This document shows positions 1 through 7,164 of a stretch of DNA of 64,000 nt, in pieces (the stretch's first letter is position 1; each line of letters begins with the position of its first letter). The translations under genes were made by a program, and so were the position numbers. Below the pieces are notes generated by a model that worked only from the letters and a program-made list of their open reading frames with translations, was not told where the DNA came from and made no database searches. The DNA comes from DASSKP01 sp035695045. Lineage in GTDB: Bacteria; Actinomycetota; Actinomycetes; JAFAQI01. The stretch spans positions 1-64,000 of the forward strand of contig DASSEX010000027.1 in NCBI GenBank assembly GCA_035695045.1. Reading direction: 5' to 3'.

Positions 1-972
1 ATGCTCATCCCCGACGACCCTCCGCTGACGTTCGATGACCTGATCCGCGGTGAGGTCAACGCGCCGCGGCCTGACGACCAGGTGATCCTCAAGACCGACG
101 GCTTTCCCACCTATCACCTCGCCGTCGTCGTCGACGACCACCTGATGGCCATCACCCACGTGGTGCGCGGTGAGGAGTGGATCTCCTCGACGCCGAAGCA
201 CCTGTTGCTCTACGACTGGCTGGGCTGGGAGCGGCCCGCGTTCGCGCACATGCCGTTGTTGCGCAACGTGGACAAGTCGAAGATCTCGAAGCGGAAGAAC
301 CCTGCAGCGCGGCTGACCTGGTTCGTCGAGGAGGGCTTTCTTCCGGAGGCTCTGCGCAACTTCCTCGGTTTGATGGGCTACTCCCTGCCCGACGGGCGCG
401 AGGTCTTCGGGTTCGACGAGATGGTCGAGTCCTTCGACTGGGGGCGGGTCAACGCCGTCGGTCCCGTCTTCGACCTCGACAAGCTGCACTGGCTCAACGG
501 TCACTACATCCGGGAGATGTCTGCGGACGAGCTGGCCGATCGCCTCGTCGCCTATCTCGGCGTCGAGGGCGAGGCGGCGGACGTCGTACGGCGTGCGACG
601 CCGCTCGTGCAGGAGCGGATGTCCGTGCTCCGTGAGGCGCGCGAGATGTTGGGCTTCCTGCTCGTCGACGAGCTCGTCGTCGAGCCCGAGGCCGCTGCGA
701 AGCAGCTGACCGCCGCTCAGCAGCCGGTGGTCACGGCTGCGCGGGCCGCCTTGTCCGAGGTCGAGGACTGGACCACCCCCGCGATCGAGAGTGCGCTGCG
801 CGCCGCTCTGGTCGACGGCCTCGGGCTCAAGCCGAAACACGCGTTCGGGCCGGTGCGTGTAGCAGTTACCGGACGGACCGTTTCCCCACCCCTGTTCGAG
901 TCGTTGGAGCTGTTGGGTCGGTCGCGGACGCTGCGCCGCCTCGACGCAGCCGCCGCGCTCGCCGAGGCCTAG
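1..972 (+). CDS. gltX: Glutamyl-tRNA synthetase, C-terminal part (5' end outside window)
   Basis: Class I aminoacyl-tRNA synthetase that charges tRNA-Glu; in actinobacteria without GlnRS it is generally non-discriminating and also makes Glu-tRNA-Gln for the GatCAB amidotransferase. The visible 323 residues carry the second half of the catalytic domain, with VVRGEEW and the KMSKS-type signature as SKISKRK near position 280-300, followed by the helical anticodon-binding region ending at LGRSRTLRRLDAA. The Rossmann HIGH motif lies upstream of the window, so the ATG at position 1 is only an internal methionine. Both likely tRNA substrates are encoded about 620 and 715 bases downstream on the same strand. 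Confidence 0.95.
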   Translation: MLIPDDPPLTFDDLIRGEVNAPRPDDQVILKTDGFPTYHLAVVVDDHLMAITHVVRGEEWISSTPKHLLLYDWLGWERPAFAHMPLLRNVDKSKISKRKNPAARLTWFVEEGFLPEALRNFLGLMGYSLPDGREVFGFDEMVESFDWGRVNAVGPVFDLDKLHWLNGHYIREMSADELADRLVAYLGVEGEAADVVRRATPLVQERMSVLREAREMLGFLLVDELVVEPEAAAKQLTAAQQPVVTAARAALSEVEDWTTPAIESALRAALVDGLGLKPKHAFGPVRVAVTGRTVSPPLFESLELLGRSRTLRRLDAAAALAEA

Positions 973-1070
973 CACCGGCGGCTGCGTCCGGGAACGGCTC
1001 GGATTTCACCCGATCGGCGGTACGGATCGTCCTCGGATGTGCCGACAAATCGGGACAAGACAGGGAAAAG

Positions 1071-1541
1071 GTGGGTTGCCTCGTGCGCGCACGTGGTGGA
1101 GGAGTGCTCTCCGCGTCGGCTCTCGTCGCCGTGGGGACCTCGTTGCTGCTCGCCGCCCTCGTCGGCGTCGGCGTCAGCGCGCTGGGTGCGCAGGACGCCG
1201 GCGGTGCGTCCGCCGGGATGCGGGCCGAGGCGGCCTCCGTCGTCGTCCCCGGCAGCGTCGACAGCCACCCGGTCACACACCGTCACGCTCGTCGGCACGT
1301 CGAGCCGCGCACGACCAGCGCGCAGCCGACGTTCGGGAGGACCGTCGCGACGGGCGCAAGCGCCACGCCGTCCGTGATGATCGCCGGGTCGCGCACATCG
1401 TCGAGCTTCGTCGCGCCTACGGCGACAGCCACTGCTTCGCCGAGCGCGAGCAGCGCACACAGCCCCGGCAAGAGCAACGGCAACGGCAACGGCAAGGCGA
1501 AGGGGAGCGGCAGCGGGCATCAGAAGCCCGCGAAGCGCTGA
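1071..1541 (+). CDS. Small exported or membrane-anchored hypothetical protein
   Basis: No family recognised. From the GTG at 1071, preceded by a purine run AGGGAAAAG, the 156-residue product has a short basic N-terminus, one hydrophobic segment (about residues 14-38, VLSASALVAVGTSLLLAALV) and then a long Ala/Ser/Thr-rich low-complexity tail ending in Gly/Asn/Lys repeats (KSNGNGNGKAKGSGSG). This looks like a signal anchor or signal peptide plus a disordered extracellular tail. An alternative start is GTG 1083. It lies between gltX and two tRNA genes. Coding status is inferred from the typical hydrophobic segment and third-position GC, not from homology. Confidence 0.5.
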   Translation: MGCLVRARGGGVLSASALVAVGTSLLLAALVGVGVSALGAQDAGGASAGMRAEAASVVVPGSVDSHPVTHRHARRHVEPRTTSAQPTFGRTVATGASATPSVMIAGSRTSSSFVAPTATATASPSASSAHSPGKSNGNGNGKAKGSGSGHQKPAKR

Positions 1542-1591
1542 GTTCGCAGCCGGGTATGCTGGCCGCTGGTCGACACCGAGTGCCGACCTGA

Positions 1592-1663
1592 TGGGGTATG
1601 GGGTAATTGGCAGCCCGGCGGATTCTGGCTCCGCTAGTCTAGGTTCGAGTCCTGGTACCCCAG
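1592..1663 (+). tRNA. tRNA-Gln (CTG)
   Basis: A 72-base cloverleaf. The acceptor arms TGGGGTA (1592-1598) and TACCCCA (1656-1662) pair, with G1663 as discriminator. The D arm uses GGGT/GCCC. The anticodon stem GCGGA/TCCGC closes loop TTCTGGC, giving anticodon CTG. The T loop is TTCGAGT. CCA is not encoded and must be added after transcription. Confidence 0.95.
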
Positions 1664-1687
1664 CGACATCACCAAAGTTGTCAGCAA

Positions 1688-1760
1688 GGCCCCGTCGTCT
1701 AGCGGCCTAGGACACCGCCCTCTCAAGGCGGCGGCGCCGGTTCGAATCCGGTCGGGGCTA
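1688..1760 (+). tRNA. tRNA-Glu (CTC)
   Basis: A 73-base cloverleaf. The acceptor arms GGCCCCG (1688-1694) and CGGGGCT (1753-1759) pair, with A1760 as discriminator. The anticodon stem CCGCC/GGCGG closes loop CTCTCAA, giving anticodon CTC. The T arm is GCCGG-TTCGAAT-CCGGT. It starts 24 bases after tRNA-Gln, so the two are probably cotranscribed. CCA is not encoded. Confidence 0.96.
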
Positions 1761-1808
1761 CTTCATCAACTTACTCCAGTTTATCGTCGCGTAGAGTCAC
1801 TTCCGCCG

Positions 1809-2291
1809 TCAGTTCGGGAAGTCCAGCGGCAGCTGACCGTGGCAACGAAAGCGCCGTCCGGATGCTCTCGGCGAGAGCAGAGATGGCGCGTATCTCCGCA
1901 ACAGCGCCACGGCGTCTGCGATCCGATCCTGCACGCGCTGGCCGGAGGGCTGCCATCGCGACCAGAGCTCGAGGTTCTCCGGCCGGTTGTCGAGGCGGTC
2001 GCCGTTGCGATGGTGCACCGACTCGTCCCCCCGAAGCGGTCGTCCGAGTAGTTGCGCCATCACCAGCCAGTGCTCGAGCTCTGACGAACGGCCTCCCGCC
2101 AGGTGCCGCAGCTCGGGCGGGACCGGTACGCGCCAGTAGCCGTGATTGACGTAACCGTTTCCGTTGAACGTGCGGAGGGGCTTGTCTGCTTGTGCATCAC
2201 CGTTGTCAAGAAGACGCCGGTAGTGCGTGCGGCACAGCTGACGGGCGACGGCATCTCGTTCGCACCCGTCAACGGAGCAGACGGTGTTCAC
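1809..2291 (-). CDS. HNH endonuclease with N-terminal zinc finger
   Basis: Probable DNA nuclease of the phage/homing HNH type. The N-terminus has a C-x4-C-x9-C-x2-H zinc-binding pattern (CSVDGC...LCRTH). The central part carries the HNH core: EHWLVMAQLLGRPL, then VHHRNGDRLDNRPENLELW with the paired histidines, Asn and the downstream Asn/His-type metal site. The 160-residue length suits free-standing phage HNH proteins. The start is GTG 2291, inside the 3' end of the upstream small gene. It sits directly beyond two tRNA genes, a common insertion site, and the stretch around 2140-2230 is visibly less GC-rich than its surroundings, suggesting transfer. Confidence 0.75.
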   Translation of the reverse strand: MNTVCSVDGCERDAVARQLCRTHYRRLLDNGDAQADKPLRTFNGNGYVNHGYWRVPVPPELRHLAGGRSSELEHWLVMAQLLGRPLRGDESVHHRNGDRLDNRPENLELWSRWQPSGQRVQDRIADAVALLRRYAPSLLSPRASGRRFRCHGQLPLDFPN

Positions 2292-2418
2292 GCGGCGTCC
2301 CAGCCCGGTCCGGCATCACATCGCCCATGCGCACCCAACGCTGGTAATGGGCGTGACACCAACCGCGGGAGACGGCTTCTCTGTTGCATCCATCGATGGC
2401 ACACGGTTTGCGTGGCAT
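2269..2418 (-). CDS. 49-residue zinc-finger protein, truncated relative of the HNH N-terminus
   Basis: Starting at ATG 2418, the product MPRKPCAIDGC... repeats the C-x4-C-x9-C-x2-H finger of the following HNH gene (CAIDGC...WCHAH) and the following HYQRW..GD segment (HYRRL..GD in the HNH protein), then stops. No catalytic HNH core follows. It overlaps the HNH start by 23 bases in another frame. It could be a free-standing small finger protein or the 5' remnant of a second HNH gene left by duplication and truncation. A longer frame extends upstream to 2505, but the added residues do not resemble the family. Confidence 0.5.
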   Translation of the reverse strand: MPRKPCAIDGCNREAVSRGWCHAHYQRWVRMGDVMPDRAGTPREHRLLR

Positions 2419-2483
2419 GGCTGCGCCTCCGCGTTGACGATGCGGGGGAGGTACGACGACAACGGACGCGCAAGACTGGTGCT

Positions 2484-3092
2484 GTGGACAAGCGGGTGCG
2501 CACATACGACGACCTTGCCCGTGAGCTCCTCGCGACCGATGGCGACGTGCGTCTCGTCGGCGTCGACGGATGTGGTGCGTCCGGCAAGACGACCTTCGCG
2601 AGCCGACTCGCCCGGGCCGCCGGCGACGTACCTGTCGTGCACACCGACGACTTCGCGTCCTTCGACGAGCCGACGCAGTGGTGGCCGCGCATGCTCGCGG
2701 AGGTCATCGACCCGTTGAGCAGGGGACAGGCCGCGAGCTTCCGTCCCTACGACTGGGTGCGGCGGCAGCAGTCAGCGGAGACCATCGTGATCGCTCCCGC
2801 CGCGCTCGTCCTCATCGAGGGCGTCGGTGCCACCCGCCAGGCCTGGCGCGATCGCCTCGCTGCTCGTATCTGGGTCGAGGCGCCGCACGACGTGCGGCTG
2901 CGCCGTGGACTCGAGCGCGACGGCGCGCACATGCGGGAGTTCTGGACGTGGTGGATGGCGGAGGAGGACGGTTACGTCGCCGCGGAGGCACCGGAGACGC
3001 ACGCCGACCTACGCGTCGACGGCGACCCGTCGGTCGTTCACGATCCGGACGCGGAGTTCGTGGTGACCCAACGGGTCAGTGGACCGCGGTGA
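2484..3092 (+). CDS. P-loop kinase, uridine kinase-like
   Basis: The Walker A motif GVDGCGASGKTTFA lies near residues 22-35, followed by HTDDF, the acidic segment typical of uridine/pantothenate-kinase-like P-loop enzymes, YDWVR, and LIEGVGATR at the Walker B position. This is the layout of the uridine kinase superfamily, which phosphorylates small metabolites with ATP; the substrate cannot be assigned. About 202 residues. Start GTG 2484 or 2496; neither has a strong ribosome-binding site. Divergent from the HNH pair; the last 17 bases overlap a convergent small gene. Confidence 0.7.
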   Translation: MDKRVRTYDDLARELLATDGDVRLVGVDGCGASGKTTFASRLARAAGDVPVVHTDDFASFDEPTQWWPRMLAEVIDPLSRGQAASFRPYDWVRRQQSAETIVIAPAALVLIEGVGATRQAWRDRLAARIWVEAPHDVRLRRGLERDGAHMREFWTWWMAEEDGYVAAEAPETHADLRVDGDPSVVHDPDAEFVVTQRVSGPR

Positions 3093-3285
3093 GCCGGGTC
3101 GCACTGGGCCGGGGTCGGACGATGCCCGCGCTCTTGTCGCCGAGCCGATAGGCGATGACGCACGCGTCACACGAGCAGCGGCCGGACGCCGCCATCAGCA
3201 GCCGGAGCGACACCCGCGGCCGGTCGTCGACGTCCTCGGCTGCCGGTGCGGCGCCGAGCGGTGGGACGAGGCGAAGGTGCGACAT
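3076..3285 (-). CDS. Small hypothetical protein with CxCDxC motif
   Basis: A 69-residue product starting MSHLRLVPP at ATG 3285. The start is supported by GGGAG six bases upstream; the open frame continues to 3372 but the extension has no such site. The centre reads SGRCSCDACVIAYRLG, three closely spaced cysteines that could bind metal. No family recognised. It is convergent with the kinase gene, overlapping its last 17 bases. Confidence 0.5.
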   Translation of the reverse strand: MSHLRLVPPLGAAPAAEDVDDRPRVSLRLLMAASGRCSCDACVIAYRLGDKSAGIVRPRPSATRLTAVH

Positions 3286-3438
3286 GGTCGGCTCCCAGCG
3301 AGGGGTGATCTCACTCGCCAGCATGTGCCCGTGGACGCTCGGCCGCCATCGGCCGGTTGTCCCTTTTGCCATAGTTCGGGGAGACTAGACCTCGCGCCAT
3401 CGCCTGGCTATGACGGTCCACGGAGTTGGGGACGAAGG

Positions 3439-4173
3439 TCATCCCGACCCGGTCGCGGCGCCCTGCCAGCCGGCCGCCCGGCTGAGCGCGCGGCCCGCGC
3501 CGACCACGTGCGCGGCGTGCAGGCGACCGGGCTGGCGGGTGAGCCGGTCAAGCGGGCCGGACACGGACACGGCTGCCACCACCCGGCCGTCCGCGCCGAA
3601 GACGGGAGCCGAGACCGAGGCCACGCCCGTCTCGCGCTCCGCGACGCTCTCGGCCCACCCACGGCGGCGCACCGTCGTCAAGGTGGACGCGGAGAACCGC
3701 GCCTGGTGCATCAGCCGCTCGGCCTCCTCGGCCGGTTCCCACGCGAGGAGCACCTGCGCCGCCGACCCGGCGGTCATCGGCAGTTCCGCGCCGACCGGCA
3801 CCGTGTCGCGGAGGCCACTCGAGCGTTCGGCCGCCGCCACGCAGCGGCGCACGTCGCCGGCCCGGCGGTAGAGCTGCGCGCTTTCGTTGGTGATGTCCCG
3901 CAACCGGGCGAGCACCGAGTTCGCCGCGTGCTCGACCGGATCGACGCGCAGCTGGCCACCGAGCTCTGCGAGGCGAGGCCCCAGGTTGAACCGCCCCTGC
4001 GGGTCGCGAGCCACCAGCCCGTGGTGCTCGAGGGCCACTGCGAGCCGGTACGCCGTCGGCCGGGCCAGGCCACTGCGGGTCACGAGCTCGGCCAGCGCCG
4101 CCGGCCCGGCCTCGAGGGCCGCGAGTACGCGAACGGCTTTGTCCAGGACGCCAACACCGCTACTCTGTTCCAC
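3439..4173 (-). CDS. ndgR: IclR-family transcriptional regulator (NdgR-like)
   Basis: 244 residues: an N-terminal winged helix-turn-helix (about residues 8-65; VLDKAVRVLAALEAGPAALAEL then TAYRLAVALEHHGLV) and a C-terminal IclR effector-binding domain (SAQLYRRAGD..., SVSAPVFGADGRVVAAVSVSG). In Streptomyces and relatives an IclR protein in exactly this place, divergent from leuCD, is NdgR, which controls leucine and other amino-acid biosynthesis. The start is GTG 4173; the frame is open far upstream only because it mirrors leuC on the other strand. Likely binds the 60-base region shared with leuC. The symbol rests on family plus position. Confidence 0.85.
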   Translation of the reverse strand: MEQSSGVGVLDKAVRVLAALEAGPAALAELVTRSGLARPTAYRLAVALEHHGLVARDPQGRFNLGPRLAELGGQLRVDPVEHAANSVLARLRDITNESAQLYRRAGDVRRCVAAAERSSGLRDTVPVGAELPMTAGSAAQVLLAWEPAEEAERLMHQARFSASTLTTVRRRGWAESVAERETGVASVSAPVFGADGRVVAAVSVSGPLDRLTRQPGRLHAAHVVGAGRALSRAAGWQGAATGSG

Positions 4174-4183
4174 GTATCGATAC
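4174..4183. promoter_or_regulatory. Palindrome in the ndgR-leuC intergenic region, candidate operator
   Basis: A perfect 10-base palindrome GTATCGATAC begins directly at the regulator's start codon, in the 60-base region between two divergent genes. IclR proteins usually bind palindromes in such regions and repress themselves. The assignment is positional inference only. Confidence 0.35.
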
Positions 4184-4233
4184 TGCCGTCTCGAATGATG
4201 AGAATGCAAATCGGCGTGGAGCGGAGGTCGGCA

Positions 4234-5625
4234 ATGGGCCGGACGATGGCGGAGAAGGTCTGGGACGCGCATGTCGTCGTCCGTGACGAGGGCAAGCCCG
4301 ACCTGCTCTACATCGACCTGCATCTCATCCACGAGGTCACGAGCCCGCAGGCCTTCGACGGTCTCCGCACCGCCGGCCGACCCGTACGCCGCCCCGACCT
4401 GACCCTGGCGACCGAGGACCACAACGTCCCGACCACCGACGGTCCGATCACCGACGTGGTCAGCCGGACGCAGGTCGAGACCTTGCGCAAGAACTGCGCA
4501 GAGTTCGGTGTCCGGCTGCACCCGATGGGCGACGACCAGCAGGGCATCGTTCACGTCATCGGCCCGCAGCTCGGCCTGACGCAGCCCGGGATGACCGTGG
4601 TCTGCGGCGACAGCCACACCAGCACGCACGGCGCGTTCGGCGCACTGGCGTTCGGCATCGGCACGAGTGAGGTCGAGCACGTCCTCGCGACGCAGACCCT
4701 GCCGCTTCAGCGACCGAAGACGATGGCCGTCGAGGTCGACGGTGCCCTTCCGGACGGCGTGACGGCGAAGGACCTGATCCTCGGCATCATCACGCAGATC
4801 GGCACCGGCGGCGGTCAGGGCTACGTCATCGAGTACCGCGGCGAGGCCATCCGGTCGCTGTCGATGGAAGGCCGCATGACCGTCTGCAACATGTCCATCG
4901 AGGCGGGCGCGCGGGCGGGCATGATCGCGCCGGACGAGACGACGTTCGACTACCTTCGCGGCCGCGAGCACGCGCCGCAGGGCGCGGACTGGGATGCCGC
5001 GGTTGCCCAGTGGCGCGAGCTCGTCACCGACGACGACGCGACGTTCGACCGTGTCGTGCACGTGGATGCAACGGCGTTGTCTCCCTGGGTGACGTGGGGC
5101 ACCAACCCCGGACAGGGCGCCGCTCTGTCGAGCACCGTTCCCGATCCGGCGTCCTTCAGCGACCCGTCGGAGCGGGCGGCTGCCGAACGCGCCCTGCACT
5201 ACATGGCGTTGACTCCGGGCACGCCGCTGCACGACGTCGCCGTCGACACCGTGTTCATCGGCTCCTGCACCAACGGCAGGCTGGAGGATCTCCGCGCCGC
5301 GGCCGACGTCCTTCGTGGCCGACGGGTGGCGGACGGCGTACGCGTCCTCGTCGTCCCCGGCTCCGTCGCGGTGCGGGTCCAGGCCGAGAGCGAGGGCCTG
5401 CACGACGTCTTCGAGGCCGCCGGTGCGGAGTGGCGCGGTGCCGGCTGCTCGATGTGCCTCGGGATGAACCCGGACAAGCTCGCACCCGGTGAGCGCAGCG
5501 CGTCGACCTCGAACCGCAACTTCGAGGGCCGTCAAGGGCCCGGTGGCCGTACTCACCTGGTCTCACCTGCCGTGGCTGCTGCCACTGCGGTGACCGGTCG
5601 GCTCGCAGCGCCCGCGGACCTCTGA
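4234..5625 (+). CDS. leuC: 3-isopropylmalate dehydratase large subunit
   Basis: Catalyses isomerisation of 2- to 3-isopropylmalate in leucine synthesis together with LeuD. 463 residues, aconitase fold. The three cysteines that hold the 4Fe-4S cluster are visible in GSCTNG (about residue 344) and GCSMCLG (about 405 and 408). CGDSHTSTHGAFG and the C-terminal SNRNFEGRQG are family signatures. The start is ATG 4234, with GGAGG six bases upstream; ATG 4246 is possible. It is followed after 9 bases by leuD, so the two form an operon. Confidence 0.97.
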   Translation: MGRTMAEKVWDAHVVVRDEGKPDLLYIDLHLIHEVTSPQAFDGLRTAGRPVRRPDLTLATEDHNVPTTDGPITDVVSRTQVETLRKNCAEFGVRLHPMGDDQQGIVHVIGPQLGLTQPGMTVVCGDSHTSTHGAFGALAFGIGTSEVEHVLATQTLPLQRPKTMAVEVDGALPDGVTAKDLILGIITQIGTGGGQGYVIEYRGEAIRSLSMEGRMTVCNMSIEAGARAGMIAPDETTFDYLRGREHAPQGADWDAAVAQWRELVTDDDATFDRVVHVDATALSPWVTWGTNPGQGAALSSTVPDPASFSDPSERAAAERALHYMALTPGTPLHDVAVDTVFIGSCTNGRLEDLRAAADVLRGRRVADGVRVLVVPGSVAVRVQAESEGLHDVFEAAGAEWRGAGCSMCLGMNPDKLAPGERSASTSNRNFEGRQGPGGRTHLVSPAVAAATAVTGRLAAPADL

Positions 5626-5634
5626 GGAGACGTC

Positions 5635-6222
5635 ATGGACAAGTTCACCGTGCACTCGGGTCGCGCACTTCCGTTGCGGCGCAGCAACGTCGACACCGAC
5701 CAGATCATCCCGGCGGAGTACCTCAAGCGGGTGACCCGCACCGGCTTCGCCGACGGCCTCTTCGCGGCATGGCGCGGGGACCCCGACTTCGTGCTCAACG
5801 ACCCGCGGCACGCGGGTGCGACGGTGCTGGTCGCCGGACCTGACTTCGGCACGGGGTCGTCGCGCGAGCATGCAGTCTGGGCGCTGCAGGACTACGGCTT
5901 CCGTGCAGTTGTCGCGCCCCGCTTCGGTGACATCTTCCGTGGCAACGCCCTCAAGGGCGGGCTCCTCCCGGTCGTCCTTCCGACCGAGGTCGTCGACCAG
6001 CTCCAGGACCTCGTCGACGCCGATCCGACGACGGAGGTCACGATCGACCTCGTCGAGCGCGAGGTCCGCGCAGGTGATGTCAGGGCGCCGTTCGACATCG
6101 ACGACTACACCCGCTGGCGCCTCATGGAAGGTCTGGACGACATCGGTCTGACCCTCACCCAGGCCGACGAGATCGCCGCCTTCGAAGAGCATCGGCCGGC
6201 GTGGCTGCCGACGACCGTCTGA
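5635..6222 (+). CDS. leuD: 3-isopropylmalate dehydratase small subunit
   Basis: Swivelling domain partner of LeuC. 195 residues, with the family motifs NVDTDQIIPAEYLKR near the N-terminus and GPDFGTGSSREHAVWAL in the middle, including the SSREHA loop that contacts substrate. ATG 5635 follows GAGGAG at the proper distance. Second gene of the leuCD operon. Confidence 0.97.
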   Translation: MDKFTVHSGRALPLRRSNVDTDQIIPAEYLKRVTRTGFADGLFAAWRGDPDFVLNDPRHAGATVLVAGPDFGTGSSREHAVWALQDYGFRAVVAPRFGDIFRGNALKGGLLPVVLPTEVVDQLQDLVDADPTTEVTIDLVEREVRAGDVRAPFDIDDYTRWRLMEGLDDIGLTLTQADEIAAFEEHRPAWLPTTV

Positions 6223-6261
6223 AATTCGCTGCGACACAAGAGAAAAAGTTCGCTCGGGTCG

Positions 6262-6291
6262 TTGTGCGCACGGTGTAGTCACCACTACGTT
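6262..6291 (+). promoter_or_regulatory. Candidate promoter for hup
   Basis: TTGTGC (6262-6267) and TACGTT (6286-6291) are spaced by 18 bases in the 115-base leuD-hup gap, a plausible -35/-10 pair. Both hexamers deviate from consensus, so this is tentative. Confidence 0.3.
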
Positions 6292-6337
6292 CCCCCAGAA
6301 GGTCGAGGGCGGGCCTCGACGTCATCGGAGGGACATC

Positions 6338-6889
6338 GTGAACAGGGCCGAGCTCATCGACGCGATCCGCGACCGGTTGGGGATCGAGAAGCGAACAGCA
6401 GAGCACGCAGTAGATGCCGTGCTCGACACCATCCAGCGCGCCGTGGCCCAGGGCGAGAAGGTCGCCATCACCGGCTTCGGTGTCTTCGAGAAGGTGGACC
6501 GCGCGGCTCGCACGGGTCGCAACCCGCGCACCGGTGAAGCCGTCAAGGTGAAGAAGACCTCCGTGCCGAAGTTCCGCCCGGGCTCGCAGTTCAAGGGCGT
6601 TGTCAGCGGTGCGGTGAAGCTCGGCAAGGTCGCGGACGCCGCGACGAAGGCGGCCGCGAAGTCGACGGCCACGACGGCGCGCAGCACCGCCCGGACCGCT
6701 GCCGCCGGCCCGTCGAAGGCGGCGAAGGCTGCCCGGACCGCCGCCAAGAAGGCCGGCGGCACGACCGCCAAGCGCTCTACCGCTGCCAAGTCGACGGCGA
6801 AGAGCACCGCGAAGAAGGCCACGTCGAAGTCGACCGCCAAGAAGAGCACCGCAAAGCGCACGGCGGCGAAGAAGACCGCCAAGCGCTGA
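6338..6889 (+). CDS. hup: HU-family nucleoid protein with long basic tail
   Basis: Dimeric DNA-bending protein of the nucleoid. Residues 1 to about 92 are a canonical HU fold (MNRAELIDAIRDRLGIEKRTAEHAV, RNPRTGEAVKVKK, VPKFRPGSQFK). Residues 93-183 are an Ala/Lys/Thr-rich tail built of STAKK/TAKK-like repeats, resembling the histone-H1-like tail of mycobacterial HupB and the second HU of Streptomyces. GTG 6338 is preceded by GGAGGG. It stands alone with its own upstream region after leuD, and an 11-bp hairpin follows its stop. Confidence 0.95.
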   Translation: MNRAELIDAIRDRLGIEKRTAEHAVDAVLDTIQRAVAQGEKVAITGFGVFEKVDRAARTGRNPRTGEAVKVKKTSVPKFRPGSQFKGVVSGAVKLGKVADAATKAAAKSTATTARSTARTAAAGPSKAAKAARTAAKKAGGTTAKRSTAAKSTAKSTAKKATSKSTAKKSTAKRTAAKKTAKR

Positions 6890-6898
6890 CGAGCACAT

Positions 6899-6932
6899 CG
6901 AGGGCCGGCTCCTGTCCAGGGGCCGGCCCTCG
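6899..6932 (+). terminator. Hairpin terminator after hup
   Basis: CGAGGGCCGGC (6899-6909) pairs perfectly with GCCGGCCCTCG (6922-6932) around a 12-base loop, ten bases after the hup stop. No U-tract follows, which is usual for high-GC actinobacterial terminators. The stem is symmetrical and may also end the convergent transcript. Confidence 0.75.
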
Positions 6933-6944
6933 GCATGCTCGTCG

Positions 6945-7154
6945 TCAGTCGAGCGGGTCGGGCAGCGTCGCGATGGTGATGAACGTGACCGCGCCCGCTG
7001 CGTCGACGCGCAGCCGCACTCGCTGACCGAGCCGCAGGAGGCGCAACCCCGACGCGTCGAAGGCGCGAGCCGGAAAAGCCAGCACCCGCCCGTCGTCGAG
7101 CAGCACGTCACCGCTTCGCGAGCGGACGTCGAAGGAGCGGACGGTGCCCTGCAC
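6945..7154 (-). CDS. Small beta-rich protein beside cofC
   Basis: A 69-residue product from GTG 7154: VQGTVRSFDVRSRSGDVLLDDGRVLAFPARAF... The alternating pattern and the GTV..FD...GDV..DDGR run resemble a cold-shock/OB-type fold, but the RNA-binding aromatic motifs of CspA are absent, so no function is claimed. A small gene of this kind next to cofC is common in actinobacteria. It lies 10 bases downstream of cofC on the same strand and probably shares its transcript. Confidence 0.6.
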   Translation of the reverse strand: MQGTVRSFDVRSRSGDVLLDDGRVLAFPARAFDASGLRLLRLGQRVRLRVDAAGAVTFITIATLPDPLD

Positions 7155-7164
7155 GCCGGCCAGC

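Noticed and set aside
1037..1591. Arg-rich 184-codon frame overlapping the small exported protein
   Set aside because: Composition is that of an out-of-frame translation; the alternative frame from 1071 has a proper hydrophobic segment.
3439..5556. 705-codon open frame on the minus strand opposite leuC
   Set aside because: Only its last 245 codons are a gene (the IclR regulator, GTG 4173). The rest mirrors leuC and has no family features; long antisense frames are expected at this GC content.
6650..6889. Short direct repeats at the 3' end of hup
   Set aside because: They are codon-level repeats of the Lys/Ala/Thr tail, not an independent repeat element.
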